A program made the translations under genes and the position numbers. Below, piece after piece: positions 22,609 to 32,453 of a DNA stretch of 50,925 bases. Source of the DNA: Mesotaenium endlicherianum (lineage: Eukaryota; Streptophyta; Zygnematophyceae; Zygnematales; Mesotaeniaceae); the NCBI GenBank assembly GCA_009602735.1, contig WELA01006423.1, positions 385,725 to 436,649 on the forward strand, written 5' to 3'. The notes beneath the pieces were generated by a model, which was given only the letters and a program-made list of their open reading frames with translations, was not told where the DNA came from and did not search any database. Positions within the stretch are counted from its first letter, which is position 1, and each line of letters starts with the position of its first letter.

Positions 22609-23301
22609 TGTAATGAATCAGTATATTAGTTGATATAATATTCATTTAAATATAATAGTTAATTAAGTTCAGCCTGCTGAACTTTAGTTAATAGTCAGTC
22701 TGCTGGACTTTACATAATTATCAGTTTCAAAGTCCATATAAGTCAGCTTGCTGACACATTCTTTGACAGCAAGCTGACTTCCGTACTCGGTAGCAGCGAA
22801 TTGCCTTGATATGCATCTAAGTGCGATATGCTAGATGAATAGCCAGATGACATCCCTATGATGGATGGCTATTCGGGATGATGGGAGATGGCAGTGGATT
22901 TGGTTAACCGAGGTCCTACCAACGTGGTTAACTCCCGGGTAGGCGGTGCCATCGCACTGACCGTTGAACAGTAAACTCATTCCATGTACATACGCTAGGC
23001 ATTGCTCTCGAGTTCGGCATTCGGAAACGAGGCCAACTCTCTTGTACAGCTTACTGAGAGAACTCTGAATCCAAGGCGAGAAGCCATTGATACGCACTGT
23101 CTTCTAACCTTGCTTATGTATGAGTTTACTGATTTGCATCATTGATTCTAGTTTACTCGCATTTGACTTACGAATATTATTCCCTGCTAGTGTATTGTCC
23201 TTTGCCGTTTAACTAGTTAACGGAAATACCATAAGATTACTTGCTGATATAAAGATCTTTATTAATTGTTAATCGCCTATTTGGTAAGTCGATTCATTTC
23301 A
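22609..23301 (+). repeat. A-family solo LTR inserted in M1
   Basis: It begins TGTAATG and ends CATTTCA, 693 bp, with a perfect duplication TCGCA at 22604-22608 and 23302-23306. It contains the 49-bp block at 22902-22950 and several TCAGC-GCTGA inverted repeats in its first 200 bp. No internal sequence remains. Confidence 0.93.
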
Positions 23302-23846
23302 TCGCACAACTAGCGGCACCTCAAAGACCGCAAACGTTGGCGCAGGCATGGACGGTCACACCACCCGCAAGGGAGGAGTATGGCACGACCGTCGCCCGCA
23401 TGGCTATTATTAAGCGAGAGTGGGGTTGGGTAATCAGCCCTAGGACAGACCCTGCAGGTTGGCCAGTGGCAAACCAACCTCGGCCACGTGAAGAAGGAGG
23501 AACCGGGACCAGTTGGACTGCAATTGACGAGGAAATGTTCCTGAGGCAACCCATCCGGAGGCGCCTGACGTACACCTGACCGCAGGAGAGGCGACGCGTC
23601 ATTGGGAAAGGTAAAAAGCCTAGGAAACAGACTGCAGAGCCTGTGGCAACGGAGGAGCAAGCTGCAAACCCTGTTACCCCACCTCCAAAGAATCAGGCAA
23701 AAAAGCCTGAGAGCCAAAATCAGGCAGAAAAGCCTGAGGGCCAGGATGAGGGCAAAAAGCCCCCACCTGCACCCAAGAAGTAGCAACTACTGGATGCCTT
23801 TGTTGGGGAGAAGCAACCTGAAACTGAGACTTTTGCCATTGGGAAA
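23302..23846 (+). pseudogene. M1 linker, part 4, leading into RT
   Basis: It continues the M1 frame from 22608. It includes a Lys/Pro/Gln/Glu-rich tract (about 23610-23780) with a repeated K-K-P-E-S-Q / E-K-P-E-G-Q pattern. Two in-frame stops occur: TGA at 23577 and TAG at 23781. The text immediately after the second leads without a break into the RT. Plus-strand continuity makes the minus-strand frames here shadows. Confidence 0.7.
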
Positions 23847-25178
23847 ATGGTCTTAGCCCAGCAGAGAGCACAAGTAGAAAGGTTGCTGAAGAAACACCGC
23901 AAGGTGTTTGCTTTTACTAAGGAGGAGATTGGTAGAACCACTGCCAGTGTGTGTGAGATCACACTAACTACTGATAACCCAGTCAGACTTGGGCCGCATA
24001 AGCTCAGTCAGACAGAATGGGACTGTGTGGAGAAAACTTGCGAAGAGCTGCATAAGCTCCGCATGATTGAAAAATCTACCTCAGTGCATGGGGCTCCCAC
24101 AGTAGTAGTTGCTAAAAAGGACGAGGCCGGCAATTACATTGCCACTTGTATGTGTGGAGATTACAGGCGACTGAATCTCTACACGGAGCCAGACAGCTAT
24201 GTGATACCTATGCCGGAGCGGATCTTTGCGATTGCCACGACCGGGAAGGTGTTCAGCATCATTGATCTGCGCCAAGGCTTCAACCAGATCCCTGTGAAAA
24301 CAGAAGATCGAGGTAAGACCCCTTTCTGGGCTCAAAGGGAACTTTGGCAATGGACAATAATGCCATTTGGGCTGAAAAATGCCCCAGCCATATTTTAGAG
24401 GACTATGGATAAAGTGCTGGAGGGGCTGGATTTTGCTAAACCATACATTGACGATGTGGTAGTATTCAGCAAGTCCATAGAGGAGCACCTCGAGCACTTG
24501 GAACAAGTGTTTCAACGCTTGGAGAAATTCCAGATGAAGCTGCATCCTGGGAAGTGCAGATTCTTTAAGGTACACGTGCCTTACCTAGGACATGAGATTG
24601 GGAACAATGCTATGTCCCCTCAGGCTGTGAAGACTGAGGCTATTTACAAGATACCTGCACCTGCGAATGTGTCTAAGCTGAAAGCTCTGTTAGGGCTAAG
24701 CGGATACTATCGTAAGTTTGTGAAGGATTATAGCTAATTTGCTAAACCCCTAACGGAACTCCTAAAAAAGGATGTGCCTTTTGTGTGGACAGAAGCTCAG
24801 GAGAAAGCCATGAACGAGCTTAAGGAGCGACTGGTAACAGTCCCAGTCTTGCGAACGCCTGACTACTCCAAGCCGTTCAATTTGCACACTGACTGGAGTC
24901 GTGTGGGAATTGGCGCAGTGCTCACTCAGGTCGCAAGCCCTAGAGAGGAGTATGTCATTGCCTATGCCTCACGCTCTAACAATCGAGCGGAGAGCAACTA
25001 CTTGTCCTACAAAGGAGAGCTGCTGGCAATGGTTTGGGCTGTCACACACTTCAGAGAGTATCTGTGGGGAAGACCCTTCACGTTGATCACGGATCACTCA
25101 CCTTTACTATGGCTGATGAAGAATGGAGACCTCACTGGAAAGTTTGCTCTCTGGGCTCTTAAGCTGCAAGAGTACTAA
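23847..25178 (+). pseudogene. M1 reverse transcriptase and RNase H
   Basis: These copy the element RNA into DNA and remove the RNA template. RT landmarks: M-C-G-D-Y-R-R-L-N (about 24151), I-I-D-L-R-Q-G-F (near 24261), M-P-F-G-L-K-N-A-P-A (24360) and Y-I-D-D (24444-24455). RNase H: L-H-T-D-W-S (near 24883), A-E-S-N-Y, K-G-E-L-L-A, I-T-D-H-S. Stops in the same frame at 24396 (TAG), 24735 (TAA) and 25176 (TAA) break it. The text L-H-T-D-W-S and Y-L-S-Y-K-G-E matches M2 more closely than E or F, supporting a shared lineage. The catalytic residues survive. Confidence 0.93.
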
Positions 25179-26630
25179 ATGACGGTGGTGCACAGAGCAG
25201 GAGTGCTCAACAACAACGCCGATGGACTCAGCAAAAACCTAGACCCATCTTCAGACGACAGATAGGAGCTTGAGAGGACGAAGACCCGAGCAGCCCAGCA
25301 GAGTTGGTGGCCTGCCTAGCCGAAATGGCGGAATGGTAGCATCAGGTGAAGCTGAGCCTCTACCCTTGTTCAGTCCAGAGATCTGGAAAGATCAAGCTAC
25401 TATGCACTGGCTGAAGACGGGAACTCACTTGGAAGGGCTATCAGTGAAGGAGAAGGACCAGGTAAGCCATTGAGCTAAAAGGTTTTGTTGGAAACGCAAC
25501 AAATCTTCAAAATTGAAGAAACTGGTCAGGAGAAGTTAGTGCCAGAACCCATCAGGAGACGAGCTCTTGTGCAGGAAATGCACGAGAACACTGGACACTA
25601 TGGTGTCAAGAAGACGTATAGTCTTTTGGAGCTGTCTTACTGATGGAGGGGCATGAAGCAGCAGTGTGAAGACGTGATCAAGGCCTGCCAAAGCTGTGAT
25701 CGCGTCAAGGCTGGTTTTACACAGCAACATCCACACTTGCAACCTTTGCCAATCATGGGCCTAAGCTACCGCTGGAGCTACGATCTCGCAGGTGAGCTAC
25801 CGCTGGAGCTACGATCTCGCAGGTGAGCTACCGCTGTCTAAGCAAGGTAACAAATATATCATGGTCATGATTGAGCATTTCTCTAAGAGGATAGAGGTCA
25901 TGCCTCTGACTGCTAAGGAGAGTCTAGGGACCGCGGAAGCACTTCTCAATGTTGTAATTGTGCGTCATGGAGCCCCAGCAGAAGTGCTGACAGACCAAGG
26001 GTCTGAGTTCCAAGGCTCTTTTCAGAAACTCTTGGATAGATGCTTCATCGATCATCGCACTAAGTCTAGAGATCATCCGCAAGCAGATGGTCTGGCAGAA
26101 AGGATGGTGCAAACCATTAAGTCTGCTTTGCGCAAGTTTTGCCTTGAGCATGACAAGCGTGACTGGGATCTGGCCCTGCCATGGCTGGTTATGGGTTACA
26201 GATTTAGCAAGCAGGTTGCCTTGGCGAAATACTCGCCATACCAGATACTGTTTGGCAGAAGTCCAGTAGTGCCCAGCAGCATCAAGCAGGAGATTGAACA
26301 GGTGAAAGACCTGGACAGCCCTGATGAACTGCTAAAGGTGATGGTACGCCGCAAGGCGTTATTTGAGCGCATGATGCCGGTTGCGTTGGACAATCTGAAA
26401 ATTGCACAGAAAAGAGATACGCAGCGCTACGCCAGGACGCAAAACGGAAGCTACCGCCTGCAGATGACGCAGATTCAAGAAAGAGACTTCGTCTACCGCA
26501 AGCGCCAGACCAAGACCACCATCGACACCAGTTCAGGTGCAGTAATCTTACGCGTGAAACATGCGTTTGACAAAGGTGTGTTAGAACTGGAAGGTTCTGA
26601 TGGAAATACCTTGAGAGACCTCGTGCAGAA
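25179..26630 (+). pseudogene. M1 integrase
   Basis: It inserts the DNA copy into the genome. The zinc-binding part (H-E-N-T-G-H-Y-G near 25579; C-Q-S-C-D-R near 25689) is split among frames with several stops. A 31-bp tandem duplication (25764-25794, 25795-25825) shifts the frame at the start of the catalytic core. From 25792 the frame is open: Y-D-L-A-G, T-D-Q-G-S-E-F and Q-A-D-G-L-A-E-R supply the DDE triad. No chromodomain follows; the protein continues into a PHD finger. Confidence 0.9.
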
Positions 26631-26871
26631 TTGCTCGCTATGCCATTTGCCGAATAATGATCCCACAGTTAGGGTTGTGCCCGAGGAATTGGTGCCGGCC
26701 ACGCCTTGTGCCAGCTGCAAAGTGCTGGACGATCAGGAAGCAATGGTAACTTACGATAAGTGTGGTGCTCGTTGGCACACTTTCTGCATTGGCGAGGAAA
26801 AAATTATGGTAGGACAATGGGAATGTCCTGATTGCCTTCCTAAAACCCCTAGCCGCAGGGCTGGAAAATAA
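26631..26871 (+). pseudogene. M1 C-terminal PHD finger
   Basis: PHD fingers bind histone H3 tails. Here N-C-x2-C-H-L-P (about 26629-26660) precedes C-A-S-C (26707-26718), D-K-C-G, W-H-T-F-C and W-E-C-P-D-C, ending near 26838: the spacing of a C4HC3 PHD finger. The third metal ligand is Tyr (TAC at 26752-26754) where M2 has Cys, so this finger is damaged by a change reachable through one G-to-A step. It lies in the same frame as the integrase core, ending in TAA at 26869-26871. Confidence 0.85.
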
Positions 26872-26874
26872 TAG

Positions 26875-26918
26875 CTTTCAGCAGGAAAGGCAGGGACGCC
26901 TCAGCTGAAAGGGAGGGG
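26875..26918 (+). promoter_or_regulatory. M1 polypurine tract and overlapping hairpin
   Basis: GAAAGGGAGGGG runs up to TG at 26919, the expected start of the 3' LTR. An 8-bp inverted repeat CTTTCAGC (26875-26882) and GCTGAAAG (26904-26911) overlaps the tract, echoing the hairpins before the A and D tracts. Confidence 0.65.
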
Positions 26919-28067
26919 TGTAAGAGGAATTAAGGCAAGGCAAGTATTTTTAACATTTTTTGCTAAGTCTTAGAATGAGCAGATGGTGAGAGCTGGATGA
27001 AGGAGAACATTGCTCTGAGTGTTGGTCATGGTTGCATGGTGCAAGTTCAGGAGCCCAGGGATGGGTCAACCTTGGTTAGGCTTGTCACCGACACACGTGC
27101 AAAGGTCGATCGACCATGTTTGGCCTCACGTGAGGAGGGCCACCGACACATCGACCAGGTCGAAGGCACACGTGCTGGAAGGCTACGTACGTGCCGATGG
27201 ACCGACACTGTTAGGCACGACACTATTCGCAATGCGCAGCCATGGGATTTGAATTTTGATCATTGCCTTACGAACGAACACTAGTTCTTACATTGTTTAT
27301 TCAATTCAAATAGTTCAAGAATCTGAAAGACTAGCTTTATAGGATGCCTTGAATCGTCAAGTCATGTGAGGCCAGTGAGAGGGTGTTTGTTCGAACACGA
27401 ATGTTGAAGTTTGAAATTTCTACAATTCAAGTATTAGATTATAATTAATGAGGCAAATATGAATGAGAAGGGACATGAATTACTAGTGCAACGAGATCGC
27501 TACGTAGGGACCGACTAACTGATTCTCAATCATCCTCCTTCTACAGTCATCTCTTTTCTGTCATTGATCTAATTCGCTATTAATGACCTAATTTGCTGCT
27601 GCATGCTGACATGTTCATTTTTTTTGAGCTAGTTTATTTGCATCGTAAGGCAAATCTCCTGCCTAATCCTAGCTTATTAAGAGAGGGTGGGTGGGACTCT
27701 AAGAGTACAGCAATTGTGCATTGCAATGAATCTAACTCACACTTTTTTGAGTCATGTAGTGCAATCATGGCTGCTTGCACTTCGAAAATGCTAATTCAAA
27801 GTGAGGAATGAGAATTGTAAATTAGATACTTTCTAGGACATCTTCAAAATATACATCTTGAAAGCTAATCACATGTGGATTCCAAATATTTATGGATTTC
27901 AAATCAAAAATTGACTCATCAAATTTTCAATAGTAGTCACTAGCATTGACCGACATTAGGGGTGCTAACTATAGCAACGTTCCCAAACTTTTGATTTTTT
28001 TTGCCAAATTTTCAAGCTGGTCCGTCGAAATCCGTGTCTCAATGATATTCTGCGCTATGTTGAAATT
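26919..28067. other. Presumed M1 3' LTR and unassigned DNA; palindrome cluster, no gene
   Basis: The LTR probably begins TGTAAGAGG at 26919; its end is not clear because no second copy is present. GGTCGATCGACC (27104-27115) and CCTCACGTGAGG (27124-27135) are perfect 12-bp palindromes, and more CACGTG-like words lie within 150 bp. The rest is AT-rich with no coding signal. Confidence 0.5.
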
Positions 28068-28218
28068 TGTCTAACAATCTGAGCTATTCTAGGCGTATTT
28101 AGGAATAATCTCCAAATAACCTACAATACGTTACGCTATTTATCAACATATTGCTTGATAAATGATTGCATCTTGATAAATTATCCGCCACACGTGTGTG
28201 CCGACTTTTGATGATCGA

Positions 28219-28721
28219 TGTAGTGAAACAGATAGATAAAGTACTTGGTGAAATATAATACTTTATTTATTCAAGACAAGGATCTTTGAACACAAGTGGT
28301 AGCTTCTTGAAAGAGAGATGGCTTCTTGAAAGTTGATATATTTCTGGAATTTGGCAAGTACAAGAGTGATTCTGGAATATCTTTCTATGTTCTAGCTCTT
28401 GTTTATATACTTGCTAACTAAGTAATTTCTAGGAAGGTGCATGTTGATGTGTTGGCACCAAACACATCCCAAAACTTGCCACCTCTTTCTAGAATTAAGT
28501 ACACATGTCCTTTTGACCTAAAAATGGCACATTTGACTTTTGCCGCATGGAGTTCTTCTAGGTCCTTCCTCTACCTTCGAAAATGCCTTAGAAGGTTCAA
28601 AGGACATGAACCAAGTCACTAGAGTATCTATTCACACTTGACTTCACACAATAATACTCCAAATATATTCAAAAGCATTAAAATACATGCAAACTAATAT
28701 ATTATTACTCAAATCACTACA
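28219..28721 (-). repeat. E-family solo LTR inserted in the F LTR
   Basis: 503 bp, TGTAGTG to CACTACA when read on the minus strand, the same family as E at 12603. Flanks are ATCGA (28214-28218) and GTCGA (28722-28726): four of five bases match, consistent with an aged target duplication. The F LTR at 36666 reads straight through the corresponding site. Confidence 0.9.
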
Positions 28722-28982
28722 GTCGATTAGCGAAACAACCAAGATGCTATTGCAAAAAGCGTCGTAAAGTAATTCGACTACTTCGCAATAGTTTGACATA
28801 ATTAATCATAAGGAACTTTGATTAATTATGAGATAATAATCTAATTAATCTTTGATTAATTAAGTTAATATGATTTTCATTATTTTCGGATAATGCCTAA
28901 GTCATAGATTTTGGCTTTACGACGAGTCGTATAGCCGAACGAAGTCAAAAAGTCAAACAAGCTAATTATGCAAAACTTCTTT

Positions 28983-29075
28983 GCATCCAGGTGGATTCGA
29001 CCCCACAACTCCTCGTTTGAAACGTTCACACCTAACCGATTGGCAAAGTAGTTTTTACAAACTACGTGGTCATGA
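28983..29075 (-). other. tRNA-like segment in F LTR (A and B boxes)
   Basis: On the minus strand a B-box-like GGGTCGAATCC (28993-29003) and an A-box-like segment (29031-29046, T-TGCCAATCGGTTAGG) have tRNA spacing, with a CGTTTCAAACG anticodon-arm-like element between them. The same arrangement is in the other F LTR. It is not a convincing functional tRNA, since the anticodon stem and acceptor pair poorly. Confidence 0.6.
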
Positions 29076-29553
29076 CGTCTACGCGACTATTCGCGACTAA
29101 GCGACCGGTCACGTCTATTCGAGGAAACTCATAGAAGTGACTACGAACAATCACGTCTATTCGAAAAGTCGAACAGACGTGACTACGCCGATTTGGCGCG
29201 AAACGATTCGATGCGATTCGTCAAAAGTCTCGAAATCTCCACATGGCGTGATTTTGTGCATTCGGTCAAAATGGTCACATCCATTTGACTATTTCCGTTG
29301 ACAAGACCAGTGCCCTAGGTGGTGACTTGAAGCACTCGATGCCTCGCGTTGTGTGGGTATAAATGCCCACAAGAGTCATTGTTAGTGCAACTCTCACAAG
29401 CACGAATTCTACTTCTTCTCTCTCCCATTCTTTCTTGAAAGTTAGACAAGTCTTTCCAAGTAGAGATATTTTCCTACCGCTGTTATTAAAGTCTTCTTGA
29501 ATACCGAGGAAAATATTCTCAGAATTAGACCGTTTCAGCCAGAAACGTTACAT

Positions 29554-29566
29554 TGGTATCGGAGCC
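29554..29566 (+). promoter_or_regulatory. F primer-binding site
   Basis: TGGTATCGGAGCC lies one base after the LTR end, the same initiator-Met type as in A, D and E. Confidence 0.8.
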
Positions 29567-29779
29567 CATCTCGGTTTTTCCAAGATTTATATATATATAT
29601 ATATTTGTATTGGGACAAGTCACCCATCCCAGTACTGCCGGCGGCCACAGTCGCTTATCGTCGTGCCACGCAACTTTTTCATTGGTTCGGATTTCAGACA
29701 GAATCTTGGTGTGTATTTAGCTTTATTGTCCGAATCTAACGAATTTCTTGTTGTGTGTGTGCTACACTTTGGAATCGTA

Positions 29780-30331
29780 ATGGCGTGCAGCCGTCGGATC
29801 GAGATCATCCTTGTGGACGACGATTCTCCTCCGCGCCAACGCGCTGCGACACGTTCAGCCTCGCCGCCACGTTATGCGCCTATGGTTCAACGTCATCCAT
29901 CGCCTTCGGACTTCCTTGCTTACGAGGTGATGTCGCCGGAAGTGGTTCCATCTCCTACTCCATCTCCACCTCGCCAGCCCTCGGCCAATCCAGCCTCCCC
30001 TGTTTGCGCACGTGTCCGGTCATCGACAACTCTCCCACGTGAGAGAACATTGTCGCCTCCGCCACGTGGAACACGCCAACAACCGAATTATATTGATTCA
30101 TTACTGTTCAGGGAGGATGGAGATTATCATCACATTTGGAATGACGATGGGCATTGGTTAGAGTTGGTTCGCCAACCCGCTTTTGAGGAGTACGATGCTG
30201 TCTACGCTCCACGTTTTTATAATCGCTCGGGTTTTGTTCGCCCACCCATGCCAGTTCGAGGTTATGCTACTCATGAGGGCTATGTTGATTATATGTGGGC
30301 GAATCATCGTATTACACTTGCTGAGCATTTG
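29780..30331 (+). pseudogene. F-family gag N-terminal fragment
   Basis: An open frame follows the F primer site. The first ATG in it is at 29780. It encodes a Pro/Ser/Arg-rich N-terminus and then a Tyr/Trp/His-rich part (about 30080-30330). It is cut at 30331 by an A-family LTR, and the last apparent codons of the open frame belong to the LTR. I assign it to gag only by position (after LTR and primer site, before pol); no zinc knuckle is left. It could be another F-specific leader protein. Confidence 0.55.
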
Positions 30332-31048
30332 TGTAATAAATCAGTATATGGGTATATATAATATTCATTTAAATGTATTAGTTAATTAAGTTCAGTCTGC
30401 TAAACTTTATGTGGTATTGAGACTGCTGGACATTATTTAATTATCAGTTTAAGGACTCAGCCGGGGGCAGCAGGCTGAAGTCAACTCAAGTCAGCTTGCT
30501 GACTCATTCTTTGACAGCCAGCTAACTTCCGTACTCGGTAGCAGCGAACTGCCTCGATATGCATCGAAGTGTGGTATGCTACATGAATGGCCAGATGACA
30601 TCCCTATGATGGATGGCGATTCGGGATGATGGGAGATGGCGGTGGATTTGGTTAACCGAGGTCTTACCGACGTGGTTAACTCCCGGGTAGGCGGTGCCAT
30701 CGCACTGGCCGGTGAACAGTAAAGTCATTCCGTGTACATATGCTAGGCATTGCTCTCGAGTTCGGCATTCAAAAACGAGGCCAACTCTCTTGTACCGCTT
30801 ACTGAGAGAGCGCTGAATCCAAGGCGAGAAGCCATTGATACGCACTGTCTTCCAACCTTGCTTATGTATGAGTTACTAATTGCATTATTGATGCTAGTTT
30901 ACTTGCATTTGATATACGAGTATTATTCACTGCTAGTGTGTTGTCCTTTGCTGTTAAATCAATTAACGAAAAATACCATAAGATTACTTGCTGATATAAA
31001 GATCTTTATTAATTGTTAGTCGTCTATTTGGTAAGTCGATTCATTTCA
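30332..31048 (+). repeat. A-family LTR (5' type), 717 bp
   Basis: TGTAATAAATC to CATTTCA, followed by a primer-binding site, so it is a true 5' LTR and not a solo LTR. It resembles 39818-40537 most (both start TGTAATAAAT and share indels). The base pairs flanking these two (ATTTG left, TTCCT right) do not match, so pairing is not proven. Confidence 0.88.
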
Positions 31049-31049
31049 G

Positions 31050-31062
31050 TGGTATCGGAGCT
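31050..31062 (+). promoter_or_regulatory. A primer-binding site
   Basis: TGGTATCGGAGCT, one base after the LTR end. Confidence 0.85.
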
Positions 31063-31082
31063 GTTATCACAGTCTTCTTTGT

Positions 31083-32418
31083 ATGGTAAGGACAAGGTCT
31101 CAAACTAGCAACTCCCGAGACATGGAGAACCAGGATAACGAGAATGTCGAAAACTAGGCGGAAAGCCATGTAGCGGGAACCCGTACCTATTTTGAAGCAG
31201 TGGCAGATACTGCAGCTAGAGAGGCTGCAGTAAGGCAGTTGCTATTGCCGTAGTCGCAGCACAGCAAGCTGAGGAGGAGAGAGCCAGATTAGAAGTTGAA
31301 CAAATAGCAAAGGCCGCTGAAGATACAGAAAGGAGGGAAGCACAGCCAGCTAACGAGCGCACTGTCGAAGAACTTATGGCATCAAGGGCCAATGTTCTTA
31401 ACCCATCTCCTTCTGTACAACTCAATGTACCCCTATGTCAAATTCGTGACCGGCTGAATGCGGCAGGAATTGCTGCTGCAGGAGCGAGAGGACACTACTC
31501 AGCAAGTAGATGCCACTGCTGCTGCTGCATTTGCTAGACTCCCACCCAGAGTGTAGACTTGGGGGCATTGTTCGTTCAAATGCAATCGCAAATGCCGACC
31601 ATGTATCAGTCCCAACAAGAGGACAAAAGAATCATAATGTCTCTACTGCGGGACAGAGACCAACTAGGTTCTCAAACCACTAGTGGTGGTGGCAGAGGGC
31701 CTAGTAAGCCCAAGCCGAAATCTCCCCAAGACTATGATCCTGAGGGAAACAGAAAATATTACCTGATCAAGTTTCTCGCGGATGTTGAGCAGTGGCTGGA
31801 GAACTACCCAGAACTGCAAGATTACGAGAAGGTCAGGCACTCGGGTGCGCTATTGGGCGTCACAATCCCTCAAAATCGGCCCGTGACAAGTTGCTTTTGT
31901 TGAAGCAGACAGGCACTATTGAGACATACGTTAACAAATTTCGTATTTTAGTCGCTCAGATTGTAGATGTTCCAGTGGACGCTGGGATGCAGATTCATCT
32001 TTTTCGATTGGGGTTACAGCCAGAGTATGCTACTCGTCTCAATGCCAACCCAGTTACAGGTTTGGAATGGACAGCCATTAACGACATTATTCGTTATACT
32101 GAGACTTTAGCGCAAGAGGAGACGGTCACTCCACCTAAGAAGGTAGCCCGCCCGTCACGCCCTCCACCTTCGTTTCCTAGTCCTAGTACTTCCGCTCCAA
32201 AATGGACTTATCCCAATGGCGCGGGCAATGGCCTTCGATCCAATGCACCCCCTCCCAAAATAGGCAGGATAGATAACACAGAAGCTCGCAATCGTATGAT
32301 GGCGGCCGGGCTGTGTTTTGGCTGTGGGAAATATGGGCATACGATCTCGGCCTGTCCTCATAGGAAGGATCCGAAGAACAACCCCAAGGGAAAAGGCAAG
32401 GGGCCTTTAAAAGAGTAG
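31083..32418 (+). pseudogene. A-family gag (coiled-coil, capsid, zinc knuckle), several frame breaks
   Basis: The ATG at 31083 lies 20 bp after the primer site and starts M-V-R-T-R-S-Q. A stop (TAG 31155-31157) comes after 24 codons. An Ala/Glu-rich coiled-coil follows in other frames (31200-31400). A capsid part (31559-31860) reads L-A-D-V-E-Q-W-L-E. About 35 residues seem missing near 31865 where the frame changes, and the text resumes at Q-T-G-T-I-E-T-Y-V-N-K-F-R. A knuckle C-F-G-C-x4-H-x4-C lies near 32312-32355. The final part is Lys/Gly/Pro-rich. The copy is inactive. Confidence 0.8.
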
Positions 32419-32453
32419 CTCAGGAGATAGCTGCAAAGCCTCCTTCTGAGCTA

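Larger units (their letters stand above)
3529..26918 (+). mobile_element. M1: Ty3/gypsy retrotransposon encoding a DNA cytosine methyltransferase and a PHD finger (decayed, nested)
   Basis: Domain order on the plus strand is gag with zinc knuckles, aspartic protease, C5-cytosine methyltransferase, charged linker, reverse transcriptase, RNase H, DDE integrase, PHD finger, polypurine tract. Integrase after RNase H is the Ty3/gypsy order. Three insertions (8149-8929, 9354-22153, 22609-23301) interrupt it, each flanked by a 5-bp target duplication. Subtracting them leaves about 9.1 kb from gag to polypurine tract, and the reading frame is continuous across all three sites. Several stop codons, a few frameshifts and a 31-bp tandem duplication show the copy is dead. 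LTR limits are not resolved: the 3' LTR probably starts at 26919, but no matching 5' LTR was found. Confidence 0.85.
28068..29552 (+). repeat. F-family LTR (5' type), interrupted by an E solo LTR
   Basis: It begins TGTCTAAC and ends GTTACA, followed by a primer site. Without the E solo LTR it is about 980 bp and aligns with 36666-37631, but with many differences, so these two may not be the pair from a single insertion. It includes a tRNA-like segment on the minus strand. Confidence 0.8.

Noticed and set aside
23310-23786. Minus-strand open frame of 158 codons
   Set aside because: Shadow of the M1 linker, whose plus-strand frame links DCM and RT and continues across the insertion sites.
28983-29075. 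Functional tRNA gene
   Set aside because: A and B boxes are present, but the anticodon and acceptor stems pair poorly; kept only as a tRNA-like segment.
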